A stretch of DNA of 64,000 nt from Nageia nagi (taxonomy: Eukaryota; Pinophyta). The stretch lies in assembly GCA_050084985.1 (NCBI GenBank), contig JBITNC010000001.1, positions 152,024,001 to 152,088,000 on the forward strand, written 5' to 3'. The notes under the pieces are model-generated. The model was not told the DNA's origin, searched no databases, and saw only the letters and a list, made by a program, of their open reading frames with translations. Positions 49,555-61,640 of this stretch are shown one piece after another; the stretch's first letter is position 1; every line of letters begins with the position of its first letter. The translations under genes were made by a program, and so were the position numbers.

Positions 49555-50530
49555 GTGTTTAAGTGAATATGATAATGTAAACTTGTCCTACACTCCATCT
49601 CATGAGCATGCCCCTTGGGTAAAAGAGAGTAGCATGTCATGCCTTTGTAAAATGGTTAAAAGGGTGATCCAAAGGGGTATTTTGGACTATAAATAGAAGG
49701 CCTCCTCTTTATGATTACACACCAATTTGTGAAGCAAAGTTATGCTCTAGGATAGTGATTAGGATATGAAGTTAAGAGGATTGAGAGAGAGTTGTTTTTG
49801 TGAATGAAGTAAGATCTAGTTAGTGAATGTACTCCTAGTTGGAGGAACCATTTTATATCTTAAGTTACTTTGTTAGATTGGTTTATGCTTTAGTATATTG
49901 TTTATTGAGTGAGATTTCAAGAGATCTTGGTAGTTTAGGATTATATTCTTTAAGGTTCAATCCCTTCAAAAAACATATCATAAGATCATGGTACAACGCT
50001 TCCAGGTATCATAATTTGATAAACTCTATAAATAATGGACATAAAAAATAATATAATTCACTAATTAGATACAAATAATGACTCTATAATGTAATTTATT
50101 ACTTATACTAAGTACATTTTAATAGCTAGGGGTGACTGTCTTGTAAAGCTTATAAATATTGGCAAACATAATGCATAAATATTAAATTACTACATATATT
50201 TTCCCTTTTACTATGTTATATACTTTGTTCCTTATTAATATAATTATTATTTATCTTCCATATTATAAGTAATGTTTTCAATTAAGTTTATGATGAATGG
50301 ATATTTATGTATGATTGTCTTAATATGAGATTGTTAGTTTGCAATAACTAAACCCTGAATAAAGCTTAAAATTTCTTAATGTTCTCAAGTTCAACTTAGC
50401 TATAGTTTTAATTATATTATTTATTTCATACTTATTATCCCTATACATTTCTAACTTTATACCTTTTGTAAATTCACTTTACTTCTAAGGATTCGACCTT
50501 ATCCAAACAGTGGGTGATTACGTGCATAGA
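49555..50530 (+). mobile_element. Possible solo LTR or LTR remnant
   Basis: GC-richer than its flanks. Contains a good TATA box tataaatag (49688-49696) followed by a transcript-start-like region, and ends with 'aggattcgaccttatcc' plus 'gtgattacgtgcatagatct', text like the ends of plant gypsy LTRs. No second copy or target duplication was found in the window. Confidence 0.35.
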
Positions 50531-51933
50531 TCTGAAATATATTATTTATTAATAGTATTATGTACATAATTCAATATTAAATAGATTGTAAATATATGAT
50601 TAATAAGATCATATTATTATATCAAGATTGGGGTATAGAATGTAATAGTCAATTCTAAGCAATGAGGTGGTTTAGGTGACCTAGAAGAGAAGGTGTGTAA
50701 CAATGTACAAACCTTAAAGTATTAAAGGATTTGAAGGAAATATTACTTATTTAATATTTCAAGACTCTATATCAAGGAAATTTCTTTTCCTTAAGTCATA
50801 TTACTCATCTTAGTCTCTATTAGGGATCATCTTCTTATTGTACTACACATCATACTAATGAAGGTTAAGCAATGTTAGATTTCGACTCAAGGTCATATGG
50901 TTATTTATTGATATGCCTTTTTGAATTATAGAAAAAGTGTTTTCTAAGGAATTCTTAGGTGGAACCCCTCCTTCACTTCATACATTATTGGGAAAAATTA
51001 GTAGATTAGAAGTTGGTAATGAAGTCCAACTTATCAATCATATATGTGAAAATTAATTTTTGAAATAAAAATAAATGAAAAAATAAAAATTTGCATTAAG
51101 AAATAAACCAAAAGTATTTTCCCTTATTCAAGAGTTCATGAAGAATCAATTTTTTATTATATCTAAGGAAATAAAATTATTTTATACAAAAATAAAATAT
51201 GTACAAGTGAAGAATCAAATAATGCAAACTAAATTACTTAAAGGTAAAGGAATTTTTTACTCAAAAGAAGAGGAGTGCCTTTCATATCAAGTCTCCAAAT
51301 TTATTTTAAAGTTTGGAGAAATCCTACTCATGAAATTCTATTCTTTATTTTAATGTGAAAATTTTGGAAGGTAAAGAGTTCATTGCCTTGAAAGAGTTGG
51401 AAGCCTTTTTTTATTAGCCTTTAAACTCTTTCATTTAAGTTTTAAGTAGCCTACTCTTGACCCAAAAATACCATTTTTATTTATTTAAAAATGTATTTAT
51501 AATAAATAAAAGCATAAAAGAAAATGATATATTTTTATTAATTGAGCTTGGTTTGATCTTTTGTTGATGATCTTGATGTCAGATATTATCAAATTTTCAC
51601 TCTAGAAATATTTCCTCTTAAAAAGAACTTTCATAGTGTAATCATTTCTTGAGTTACATTTTCCAAATAAGTGATACTTTTTTATTAAAAAAATGTATTT
51701 TTGAGTTTTTATTACTAACTTTTACTGTTCTTTATCAAATTTAATATAAAAATATTAAAAAAAAGATAGAAAATAATTATAATATAAAACATATAGAGTT
51801 AATGTTAATTAAAACCCTAAACATCAAAATCAAACAAAATAAGAAGTAAAAAAATTTGCAAAATACCTACGAATCTTGGATCTAACCCAAATTTCAAAAC
51901 TAAAGATATTCTGGAGTGGTGGAGGTGGTTGTT
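50531..51933. other. No gene recognised
   Basis: AT-rich DNA. The 51138-51353 frame is Lys/Phe/Ile-rich and has no recognisable motif. Confidence 0.5.
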
Positions 51934-52440
51934 ACTAATTCAGGTAGGCTTTTTAAAGGCTAAAATGATTTATTAATAGAGGTCAAGATAGGGCAGGTAG
52001 CGATAATGATCCTAGTGTTGAGGAGTTTAAGGGTTCAATTTTGCAAGGTGGTTTTGGTAACTCCTTGAAGGTGGCAGATGGGGGTTTTCAAAGCTTGGTG
52101 GTGAGGGTTTTCAACTAGTGGTCGACCATGGACTAGGAGGGGACTTCTCTATTTTTTATGAATAAGGAATAACTCTATTTGTTGTGACTAATTTAGGTAG
52201 GGTTTTTAAGGCCAAAATGGTTTTATAAATAAAATTTGAGATGGGATGGGTAGTGGCAATGGTCCTCTTGTTGAGGAGTCTAAGGGCTCAATTTTAGAAG
52301 GTGGTTTTGGTAGCTCCTTGAAGGTGGTAGATGAGGGATTTTTAAGGTTTGGCAATGATGGTTTTCAATTGGTGTTTGACCATGGATTATGAGGAGACTT
52401 CTCTATTTTTTATGAATAAGGGATCACTCTCTTTATTGAT
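51934..52440 (+). repeat. Tandem duplication, 253-bp unit, G-rich
   Basis: 'actaattcaggtagg' (51934) and 'actaatttaggtagg' (52187) open two units with the shared text 'aaggtggttttggta' and 'acttctctattttttatgaa'. Base composition is unlike the surroundings (about 40-45% GC). The second unit translates partly as 'LVEESKGSILEGGFGSSLKV'. Probably two copies of an exon-like or retroelement piece of unknown family. Confidence 0.7.
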
Positions 52441-53780
52441 CTCTCCTTTTGTGTGGAGGACAAGTTGACAACCTATGGGTCTATGGTTGAAAAGCACCTT
52501 ACAAAGCCTAAGCTTCCTTCTCTATTTAGGATGGTATTTCCTATTCCTCATGGTGTGTTGGTGTAGACCCAAAATAATGCATATAATTGTTTATGGGGTT
52601 GATTAATGCACTATTAGGACTACTTTGTAAATATTGACACATATATCATAAATATGGAAATAACATGTAATAGGAACACATCAATGTTTACTTAGACTCT
52701 ATATTCATTCTATTAATCAGAAAATACAAAAAGGATAGAGCATACATTCATGAACAAGCATGCTAACAATGGCCTAGAACTAACATGCCATCAGCATCAT
52801 AGGATGAGCGAAATTACAAATACAAACAAGAATGTAGCGATGAGCAAATCAATGAATAATCAAATGATGAACATACTTGTGAATTTACAAAATAATAGAT
52901 GCATAATATAGATAGACAAAGTAAGTTGAAATCATTAAAATGATCTTAAATTAATAATCCTTGTATTAGCTTGAAATGATTATCAGCCCATGATTCACTC
53001 ATGATCTATAGGTCATCAAATTATGCCTTTATATATGATACAAGTTTACATGATTTTGATATTTTGACCCCTTGTACATTCCATAAGGGTCAAATACATG
53101 GCCTACACCTCTTTTATATATTTTTAATCTCTTTTTAAATAATACATTGTTAAGGGATTAAAATGATTTATTAAATACATAAAAGTTCATTTTGAGGCAT
53201 CTACATTTGCCCCTCTTTGTATGTGTGATTGAAGTAATGAAATTACATGTCTAAAGAAGAAGTGTAGAAGAAGCATAAAAGAAAATTTTTTGATCCTTTT
53301 GTTTATGCTAATTAAATGATGATGAGGGTCCTCATGCTACCCCCTTTTGACTTAGGTGCCCTAGGAAAGATCCTTAAGCAGAGTAGCTAAGAAAAAAGCT
53401 ACTGAAGAAGTTATCTCTAGGAATACTATTTAGATGATGTTTGGATGACTGTAGAAATCCATATCTGAGACTAGAGATGGAAGATATTATGTGCCTCCTT
53501 TATACTATCTCAATCATGAATCTAGTTATTTTGTTATGTTAGATACTCAGGAATATGATGCACTTATGTCCATGCCTCAAAACAAAGAGGTTATGTTTTG
53601 GATGGGTGGAAATGGTAATGAAATATATGTTGCTAGTAACATAAAAGATAGTGAGCACTGTGCTGGCACCCTAGTTTTGACTATAGTATACATCTATTAT
53701 TTTGGATCTATGTACCTTCATTTAAGTGTTAGCCAAAAAATAAAGGTATGGATGCATAGTAAGCTATATTGTCCATCAAA
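52441..53780. other. No gene recognised; open stretch at 53455-53796
   Basis: A frame with ATG at 53491 (101 codons, 'YYLNHESSYFVMLDTQEYDA' and on) lies just before the 194-bp repeat and has more coding-like composition than its flanks. I do not recognise it. The rest is AT-rich. Confidence 0.35.
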
Positions 53781-54040
53781 GATGATCCAATGTTAGCAAT
53801 CTCACTTACGGTTGCATCACTAATTTATCTTTTAAGTGAGGGAAGTCTCACTAGTTGTAGCGATGGCCATTGATGATCATACATTTGTATATCTATGATC
53901 TAAAGATAGTATTCTTTAGATAGGTTCAAAACAATAATTATGTGGATATACATCAAAATATTTCATCCATTAAAGATGATCCAATGTCAACAAATTGTTA
54001 TTAGTTGTATAGCTAGTTTACTTTTAAATGAGGGAACTCT
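53781..54040. repeat. 194-bp tandem repeat, left part
   Basis: Units start with 'gatgatccaatg' at 53781 and 53975 and include 'aagtgagggaa-tctcacta' and a gatcatgca / catgatccaaa segment. The second unit is interrupted after 66 bases by the copia element and resumes at 59056. Confidence 0.8.
54036..54040. repeat. Target-site duplication, left (actct)
   Basis: Identical to 59051-59055 on the other side of the copia element. Confidence 0.92.
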
Positions 54041-54514
54041 TGTTAGAAAATTATATATTCTGGAGCAATGGAATGCATAAATATCATATAAAATATAAAC
54101 ATAAAAAATGCATAAATAAGAGAGACACAGATATACATGGTTCACCCAGTTTGGGCTACGTCCACCCCCAACAGCCAGTCCTTCCTTTCTATTATCCAGC
54201 AAAGTGAAGAAATACAACCTACAGCAGATCTGCTGTAATATCCTCTGTTTTCTCTCATGTCTCATGTCTCTATTTCTTGTTCACCAAATCACATCTTTTA
54301 CAATGCCCTCATACAAAAAGAGGGGTTTTTATCTAGGGAAAAAACCCTAAACCAAACATAAGTTCTACCGTTAGATTATTCGCCTAATGAATGGCCCAGA
54401 TTGACTAGAAATTACTTTACTTTTACAAGGCAATTTTACAAACATTTTTAGCTTCCTGGGGTATACATCCGGCTGAAATAAAGAACTCTGAACAATCATT
54501 CTCCACACACAACA
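54041..54514 (-). repeat. Copia 3' LTR (element orientation)
   Basis: 474 bp. Inner edge at 54514, next to the purine tract. Confidence 0.95.
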
Positions 54515-54527
54515 ATCTCCCACTTGG
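54515..54527 (-). promoter_or_regulatory. Polypurine tract
   Basis: Minus strand reads ccaagtgggagat immediately before the 3' LTR, the usual plus-strand priming site. Confidence 0.75.
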
Positions 54528-54610
54528 AGAATGATTGTAGCAACTCCACTACTACTTTATTTACTGGACAATGACTCCTCTTTGGACCTGGCTGTTTCTC
54601 ATCTTCATCG

Positions 54611-57600
54611 TCATCCTTGAAGACCAATTGAAACTAAGCATATTCTTAGTTTCTCCCTAGTTACAACTTTTGTTAACATATCTACAGGATTCTGGCTAGT
54701 ATGTATCTTTTCCAGCTTTATCTCTCCATCTTCCAACACTGATCGTATGAAATGGTACTTGAGCTATATGTGTTTAGTCCTAGAATGAAATGCTGAGTTC
54801 TTTGCAAGATGAATGGCACTTTGGCTATCACTGTATAGCATACCCATATCATGCTCCTTACCCAATTCATTCATAAACCTTTGTAACCAAATCATTTCTT
54901 TACTAGCCTCTGTAGTAGCAACATACTCTGCTTCTATTGTTGAAAGTGCAACAACACTTTGGATTTTTGAAACCCAACTGACAGCTATTCCACCAATAGT
55001 AAATACATATCCTGTAGTGCTCCTCCTGTTATCTCTATCACCTGCCATATCTGCATCAACATATCCCCATAGGGAAATGTTTGAACCACCAAAGCATAAT
55101 GCTTGATTTGTGGTACCTTTCAAATATTTGAGAATCCATTTCACTGCCATCCAATGTTCCTTTCCTGGATTGTTCATGTACCTACTTACAACTCTGACTG
55201 CATGTGCAATATCAGGCCTTGTGCAGACCATTGCATACATTAAGCTTCCAACTACTAATGCATATGGAACTTTAGACATATAATCCATGTCTTCTTGGGT
55301 CTTTGGGCACATTTCCTTACTAAGTTTGAAATGGCTAGCAAAAGGTGTACTGACTGGTTTTGCATTGTTCATATTAAATCTTTTCAATACCTTTTGTATG
55401 TACTCATTCTGAGACAATGTTAATCTATGATTTTTCCTATCTCTAGTGATTCTCATACCAAGGATTTGTTTTGCAGCTCCCAAATCCTTCATTGCAAATG
55501 AATTTGCCAATTTTCTTTTGAGCACATTTATTTCCTGCATGTTAGACCCTGCAACAAGCATGTCATCTACATACAATAACAATATAATATAGCTACCATC
55601 ATTTTGCTTTTTCAAATAAACACAATGATCAGAGTGACATCTAGTGTAACCTTGTTCGGACATAAACTTGTCAAATTTTAGATACCACTGCCTTGGAGCC
55701 TATTTTAAGCCATACAAGCTCTTCTTCAACCTGCACACTAGTTTCTCCTTCCCTTTCACCTCATATCCTTGTGGCTATTGCATATATATCTCTTCCTCCA
55801 AATCCCCATGGAGAAAGGCTGTCTTTACATCTAACTGCTCAAGATGCAAATCTTTAGCTGCTACAAGACTAAAAATAGTTCTAATTGAAGTCATTTTAAC
55901 AACAGGAGAAAATATTTCATCAAAATCAATACCTTTCTTCTATGCAAACCCCTTCACCACAAGTTTAGCTTTGTACTTCTATTTTCCTCCATCTTCTTCC
56001 TTCAGCCTGTAAACCCATTTATTCTTCAGTGTAGTTTTTCTTGCAAGCAACCTGACTAAGTCCCAAGTCTAGTTATGCATTAAGGAGTCCATCTCTTCTT
56101 CCATGGCTACCTCCCACTTCTTCCTACTTTCAACCTGCATTGCTTCTTCATAACATTTAGGTTCACTAAAATCAATCAACAATAAATAATATAATGAAGG
56201 AGAGTATCGTTCAGGGGGTCTACTTATCCTAGTAGATCTTCTAACACCACTTTCAGGTGTTTGGGGTTCCTGTTGCTGTTGTGGTGGTTGGTTATTATTA
56301 TTTTCAGGCACCTTTACTTTTTCAATGATTTCATCAAAAACTGCATATTCCTTATTTTCTTTTTCTTGTTTCTTTTCCTGCAACTGATTCTTATAGAAGA
56401 CCTTTTCATTGAATATTACATCTCTACTCCTAATGATTTTGTGATTTTCATAATCATATAAGTGATAACCAAAATTCTTAACACTATATCCAATAAAGGT
56501 ACATTTCTTTGACTTTGCCTCAAGCTTTGTTCTATTTTCTTTATCAATATGGACAAAGGCCTCACAACCAAAAGGCTTTAAAAAGGAGTAGTTTACCTTT
56601 TTACCTATCCATGCTTCCTCTGGAACACCACCATCCAAGGAACTTGAAGGCCCTCTATTTATTAGATAAACAGCAGTATCTATAGCTTCTACCCAAAACT
56701 GTAAAGGCAATCCTACATGCAATCTCATGCACCTTGCACACTCCATGATTGTCCTGTTCATCCTTTCTGACACACCATTTTCTTGTGGTGTTCTTAGAAC
56801 TGTCTTCTCTCTGTGAATTCCATGTTCTAAACAGTACCTATCAAACTCTTTGCTGTAATATTCACCTCCATTATCTGATCTAAGACACTTCAATTTCTTT
56901 CCTGTCTCAATCTCAACCAAAGCTTTCCATTTCTTGAAAGTATCAAATACATCAGATTTATTCTTAATATAATAAATCCAAGTTTTTCTAGTTGCATCAT
57001 CAATAAATGTAACATAATAACGAGAGCCACCGAGAGATGATACTTGAGCAGGTCCCCATACATCTGTATGCACAAGCTCTAATTTTTGGCTCTTCTTTTC
57101 TTTCCCAACTCTGAGAAATCTGACTCTCTTCTATTTTCCATAAATGCAATTCTCACAAAAATCCAAATCAACATTCTTCAAACCTGGCAATAAATTTCTT
57201 GAGTGAAGAATCTTCATCCCCTTTTCACTCATGTGTCCGAGCCTATGATGCCATAATGCTGCATCTGCTCCTTTGGAAGTTAAAGCATTAATAGAGTTAG
57301 AAATACCATTGCATAAATACAATGTTCCAACCTTTTCACCTCTTGCTATTACCAGGGCTCCTTTGGTGACCTTCCAAGCTTTATCTGTGAAAGTTGTCAC
57401 ACAACCTTCACTACCTAACTACCCTATTGAAATTAGATTTTTCCTTAGATCTAGAACATGCCTTACCTCCTTTAGTAGCCATTGGTTTCCATTCTGCTAT
57501 TTTATAAGAACCTTACCCATTCCAACAATTTTACAGGGTTTATCATCACCCAAATGAACTTGTCCAAAATCTCCTTGAACATAGTCATGAAAATATTTCT

Positions 57601-58501
57601 TATCAGGTGTGGCATGGAATGAGGCCCCTGAATCTACCACCCAAGAATTATTAATATTTTCAAAAGAAAGAATCAAAGCATCTTGTAACATCTCACCTGT
57701 CACATTTGCTTCATGATTGTTTTCTTTCTGTGCATCTCCTTCTTTTCCCTTCTGATATCTACAGTCTCTCTTTAGGTGTCCTTTCTTTTTGCATTTCCAG
57801 CACTCTATCCCTAATCTGGACTTGGATCTACCTTTCCTTGATTTACTACGATATCCTGAGCTCTTTCCTTTTTCCATTTTTCTTCCCCTAGAATCTGCAC
57901 TCAAAGCATTTCCCAATGTCTCATCAGAGCTTTTTCGTTGCATTTCCTCGCTAAGGATAGCACCGACAACATCATCAAACTTTAAAGTACTAGATCCAGA
58001 CACAAAGTTACTAATGGCCATTACTAAACCATTCCAACTTTTTGGTAATGAGCACAAGAATAATAGAGCTCTAACTTCATCATCAAAGTCTACCTTTACA
58101 GAACTTAACTAACTTGTAACAGTATTAAAATCATTTAAATGATCCGCAACAAATCCACCTTCTGACATCTTCATATTAAATAACTATTTCATAAGAAATA
58201 CCTTGTTTGAGGCCAAGGGTTTTTCATATAGTTTTGATAATGTCTAAAACAAACCCTCTATCATTGTTTCCTTTGAAATGTTGAAGGCGACTGATGCAGC
58301 AAGGCTCAACCGTATTGCTCCGAGTGCCTTTCTATCGAGAAGGTTCCAATCTTCATCTGTCATATCTATCGACTTATTTGTTTTTCCACCCAATGGTAGG
58401 TACAGATCTTTCTGATATAGATAATCTTCCATCTACATCTTCCATAGTGAGAAGTTTTGGCCGTTAAATTTCTTGAACCTAAACTTACCATCTTCTGCCA
58501 T
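54611..58501 (-). pseudogene. Copia gag-pol polyprotein: 1297-codon frame with 13 TAG stops
   Basis: From ATG (58499-58501) to TGA (54611-54613) every domain is in one frame. Approximate residues: gag core 1-230; zinc knuckle C-x2-C-x4-H-x4-C at 234-247; protease DSG at 290-292; HRLGH and CENC of the integrase zinc region at 418-452; integrase D480, D543, E579 (D-x35-E); RT YVDD at 977-980; RNase H 'YVDADMAGDRDN' and 'SDSQSAIHLA' near the end. Premature stops at 58433, 58244, 58184, 58109, 57497, 57419, 57131, 56069, 55979, 55940, 55775, 55700 and 54764 (lowest base of each) are all TAG, nearly all where the family has Gln. No frameshift was found. As it stands the protein cannot be made by normal decoding. 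Lineage within copia not assigned. Confidence 0.93.
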
Positions 58502-58560
58502 TGTTCCCACTCGAACAAGGAATCCTTCTTTCCTATGAGTTTATCAGCCAAATAGACCTT

Positions 58561-58574
58561 CAGCTCTGATACCA
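58561..58574 (-). promoter_or_regulatory. Primer binding site, initiator tRNA-Met type
   Basis: Minus strand reads tggtatcagagctg two bases inside the 5' LTR, the common primer site of plant copia elements. Confidence 0.9.
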
Positions 58575-58576
58575 GT

Positions 58577-59050
58577 TGTTAGAAAATTATATATTTTGGA
58601 GCAATGGAATGCATAAATATTGTAGAAAATATAAACATAGAAAATGCATAAATAAGAGAGACACAAATATACATGGTTCACCCAATTTGGGCTACGTCCA
58701 CCCCCAATAGCCAGTCCTTCCTTTCTATTATCTAGCAAAGTGAAGAAATACAATCTACAGTAGATCCACTGTAATATCCTCTATTTTCTCTCATGTCTCA
58801 TGTCTCTATTTCTCGTTCACCAAATCACATCTGTTATAATGCCCTCATACAAAAAGAGGGGTTTTTATCTAGGGAAAAAACCCTAAACCAAACATAAGTT
58901 CTACTGTCAGATTATTCACCTAATGAACGGCCCAGATTGACTAGAAATTACTTTACTTTTACAAGGTAATTTTACAAACATTGTTAGCTTCCTGGGGTAT
59001 ACATTCGGCTAAAATAAAGAACTCTGAACAATCATGCTCCACACACAACA
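58577..59050 (-). repeat. Copia 5' LTR (element orientation)
   Basis: 474 bp. At several CAG/CTG sites it carries the T or A form where the other LTR keeps C or G (for example ccaatagcc here, ccaacagcc in the other). Confidence 0.95.
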
Positions 59051-59055
59051 ACTCT
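59051..59055. repeat. Target-site duplication, right (actct)
   Basis: Identical to 54036-54040. Confidence 0.92.
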
Positions 59056-59310
59056 CACTAGTCTTTTTGTGGGCCATCAGTGATCATGCATTTTTATATC
59101 CATGATCCAAATATATTATGCTTTAGATGGGTTTAAATCAAAAATCATGTGGATATACAATAAAATGTATCATCCATTAGAGATGATCCAATATTAACAA
59201 GTAGCTAATTATTGTATCGTTGGTTTACTTTTAAGTGAGGGAACTCTCACTAGCCATTTCTTTATCCATCTATGATCATGCATTTTCATGTCCATGATCC
59301 AAATATGTTA
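59056..59310. repeat. 194-bp tandem repeat, right part
   Basis: Continues the interrupted unit and enters a further one at 59182 ('gatgatccaata'), which fades after about 59310. Period across the insertion is 193-194 bp. Confidence 0.8.
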
Positions 59311-59454
59311 GACTATCAAGTTTTTTTTTGCATACTATCAGCATCATGTTGACAGTCAAGCATGTCATCAGCATGGTGTCTTGCTTGGATTTGTACATAA
59401 AATAAAAAGAAGTTATGCCCCTATGTTTGATATGAATTATTTTGCAGGGGCATA

Positions 59455-61640
59455 GAGTTGTATTATTCAAGAGTAAAAATGTTTGAGATGGATGGAATTG
59501 AAGGTTTTGGTTCCTCCTTACCATAAAAAGTTGATAACCTATATGTTCCTAATCCTATTGCATCAACAACAACATATAGGGCAAACCAATTGGGTTCAAA
59601 TTTTCCTTTAGCCTCTTCATTTGCTATTGTTTTGTTGATATTATCTTTTAATACTAGGTCCCCTATTTTGAACTCTTTAGCTTTTATCTTCTTGCCAAAT
59701 GCTCTCTTAAATTTGGTATGGTATACCTTTTGATGGTCAATGGCTTTTATTCTTTTTTCATATAACATCTCCAACTATTGTAATCTTGCTTTTCTTGCAT
59801 CCTTGTCTAGAATATCACCTTGTAAAGAGATCCTAAGTGAAGGAATTCCTAACTCAAGTGGGACAATGGCCTCATCTCCATATACCAATGAAAAGGGGGT
59901 TACCCCATTTGCTATTCAAACACTAGTTCTATAGGCCCATAGTGCATATGGCAATTTCTCATGCCAATCTCTTTCTTATTTATCCCATGTTTTGGCAAGA
60001 ATACTCTTAAGTGCCTTTTTTGTTGTTTCATCTTAACCATTTCCTTGAGGGTAGTAAACTAAAGAAAAGGTTTATGTGATGTGAAACTTTTTACACAATG
60101 CTTGCATATCCTTGCCCTTGAAATTTGGACCATTATCCATGATTAACCTTTTGGCACACCAAATCTAGTGATGATGTATTCTATAAGGAATGCAATAATC
60201 TTTTCTTATACAACTAACTTCATGGGGATGGCTTCCACCCACTTGGTAGTATATTCTATAGTTGTGATGACAAATTTATGTCCTTCTCTAGAATGAGGAT
60301 TAATCATACCAATCAAATATATGCCCCAAGTAGCAAAGGGCCATGGAGAAATGATGGAATTGAATTTGTGAGTGTGTTGTTTTTCTAATTTTGCATGCTT
60401 TTGGCATTGTACACATACTTTCATGTGAGTTTGAAAATCTTCTTTCATAGTGGGCCAATAGTACCCTATTCTCAAGATCTTTTTTATAAAGAGCTTTGGC
60501 ATGAAAATGGCTAACACATAATCCATCATGAGCTTGCTGTAAAGTAGTATCTATCTCATCCTATGTTAAAAATCTCAACAAGGTACCATAAAAGGATATT
60601 ATATATAAAACATCACCAATAATAACATATTTCATAGCAATCCTTCTCAATCTTAATCTATCATTCTTAGTATATTTAGAAGGAATGCCTTGGTCTTTTA
60701 AGTAGTGATAGATATCAAAGTACCAATCTTGAAAAGCATCATCATTAGCAATAATACAAGATAAAATAGAATGAATATGAGTTGTGTAAGATGGAGAACT
60801 TAACTTACAAATAGTGAGAATTGTCTCCTCATCTTCAAGCTTAATTGGTACCAAAGAGGCTACACTTGCCATAGCATTTTCCCCTACTCTATGAATACAT
60901 TTAGAACCATTAAAATATAGGGTCTATAATATAGGATCATCTTTCAAAAGATAAATATAATCATTAGGGATAGATATCTCCTCAAAGTCACAATACTAAC
61001 ACCCTATTGATAGGTCACCAGGACACTAGCACTTTTGATCCTCAAAAATATTAGGAAATTCTTCATAGACCATCTCCTCACCTTCTTGAGGGAAGTCTAC
61101 TATCAGATCTACAATTGCCTTTCCTTTACCATATTAATAAAATTCATATAATAACATAAGCCACTTTACAAATCTTTCTTACTTGGAAGAGGATAGGGAT
61201 GATCCAATTTGAAGCAATCTCTCTTTATTTGTAGTACCAATGTTAATGTTTAGAAACTATTCTTATGGGAAGGTGATATCCTTCTTTTGTTGTAATAATG
61301 ATGGCAAATCCCTCATAGTAGGATCAACAATTCCATCTTCCTCTAAGGGATGAACCTATAAAACATCATGAAAATTGACCTCTTGGCCAAAGTAAGCATT
61401 CTAATGAAGCATATAAGAGGCATGACATTTTTCATTAGACTTGGGCAATTCTGAATGTGCCCCCAAGTATTCAAGCAAATCATCATCATTATTAAAATAA
61501 TCAAAGGTAATAGGCAAGCTATGATCAATCCACGTATCTTCATCAATTTTATCAAATAATTCTATCATATTAGATGTTTTAACAAATTGTATACGACCCC
61601 ATTTTTTGTTTGACCTATCCATCACTACCTAGACCTATCT
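59455..61640 (-). pseudogene. Tat-type gypsy fragment: RNase H end - second RNase H scrap - integrase
   Basis: Minus strand, from 61640 downwards: unassigned acidic text; 'RFVKWLMLLYEFY' and 'KGKAIVDLIVDFP' near 61180-61090, the usual bridge after the RT-linked RNase H; 'TLYFNGSKC', the start of the second RNase H near 60925; then directly 'ENAMASVASLVP', its end, so about 100 residues are deleted; 'RRIAMKYVIIGDVLY'; integrase zinc part 'YYWPTM...CVQCQKHAK' (60529-60350), 'WPFATWGIYLIGMI' where the catalytic Asp is Tyr, 'IMDNG', 'YYPQGNG-stop-DETTKK', and the integrase C-terminus 'FKIGDLVLK' ending near 59460. Order is the canonical Tat one. No LTRs identified; truncated. Confidence 0.82.

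Larger units (their letters stand above)
54041..59050 (-). mobile_element. Complete Ty1/copia LTR retrotransposon, 5010 bp, minus strand
   Basis: Two 474-bp LTRs of equal length (54041-54514 and 58577-59050), both starting tgttag and ending aaca, flanked by actct. A tRNA-iMet primer site and a purine tract sit at the expected inner edges. Gag, protease, integrase, RT and RNase H follow the copia order in a single frame. My hand count finds 26 differences between the LTRs (about 5.5%), 22 of them transitions, with no gap. Inserted in a 194-bp tandem repeat. Confidence 0.96.

Noticed and set aside
49839-50051. 70-codon plus-strand frame
   Set aside because: It lies inside a likely LTR remnant, has no recognisable domain, and similar frames occur by chance.
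50488-50505. 'ggattcgacc' as a tRNA T-arm
   Set aside because: No acceptor, D or anticodon arms fit around it; it looks like LTR end text.
56261-56461. Plus-strand hydrophobic frame and other plus-strand frames within 54.8-58.1 kb
   Set aside because: Antisense shadows of the copia polyprotein.
54041-59050. UAG reassigned to Gln as the genetic code of this organism
   Set aside because: Everything else points to a land-plant nucleus with the standard code, and CAG-to-TAG change in methylated CHG sites explains the data. Kept only as an alternative to test.
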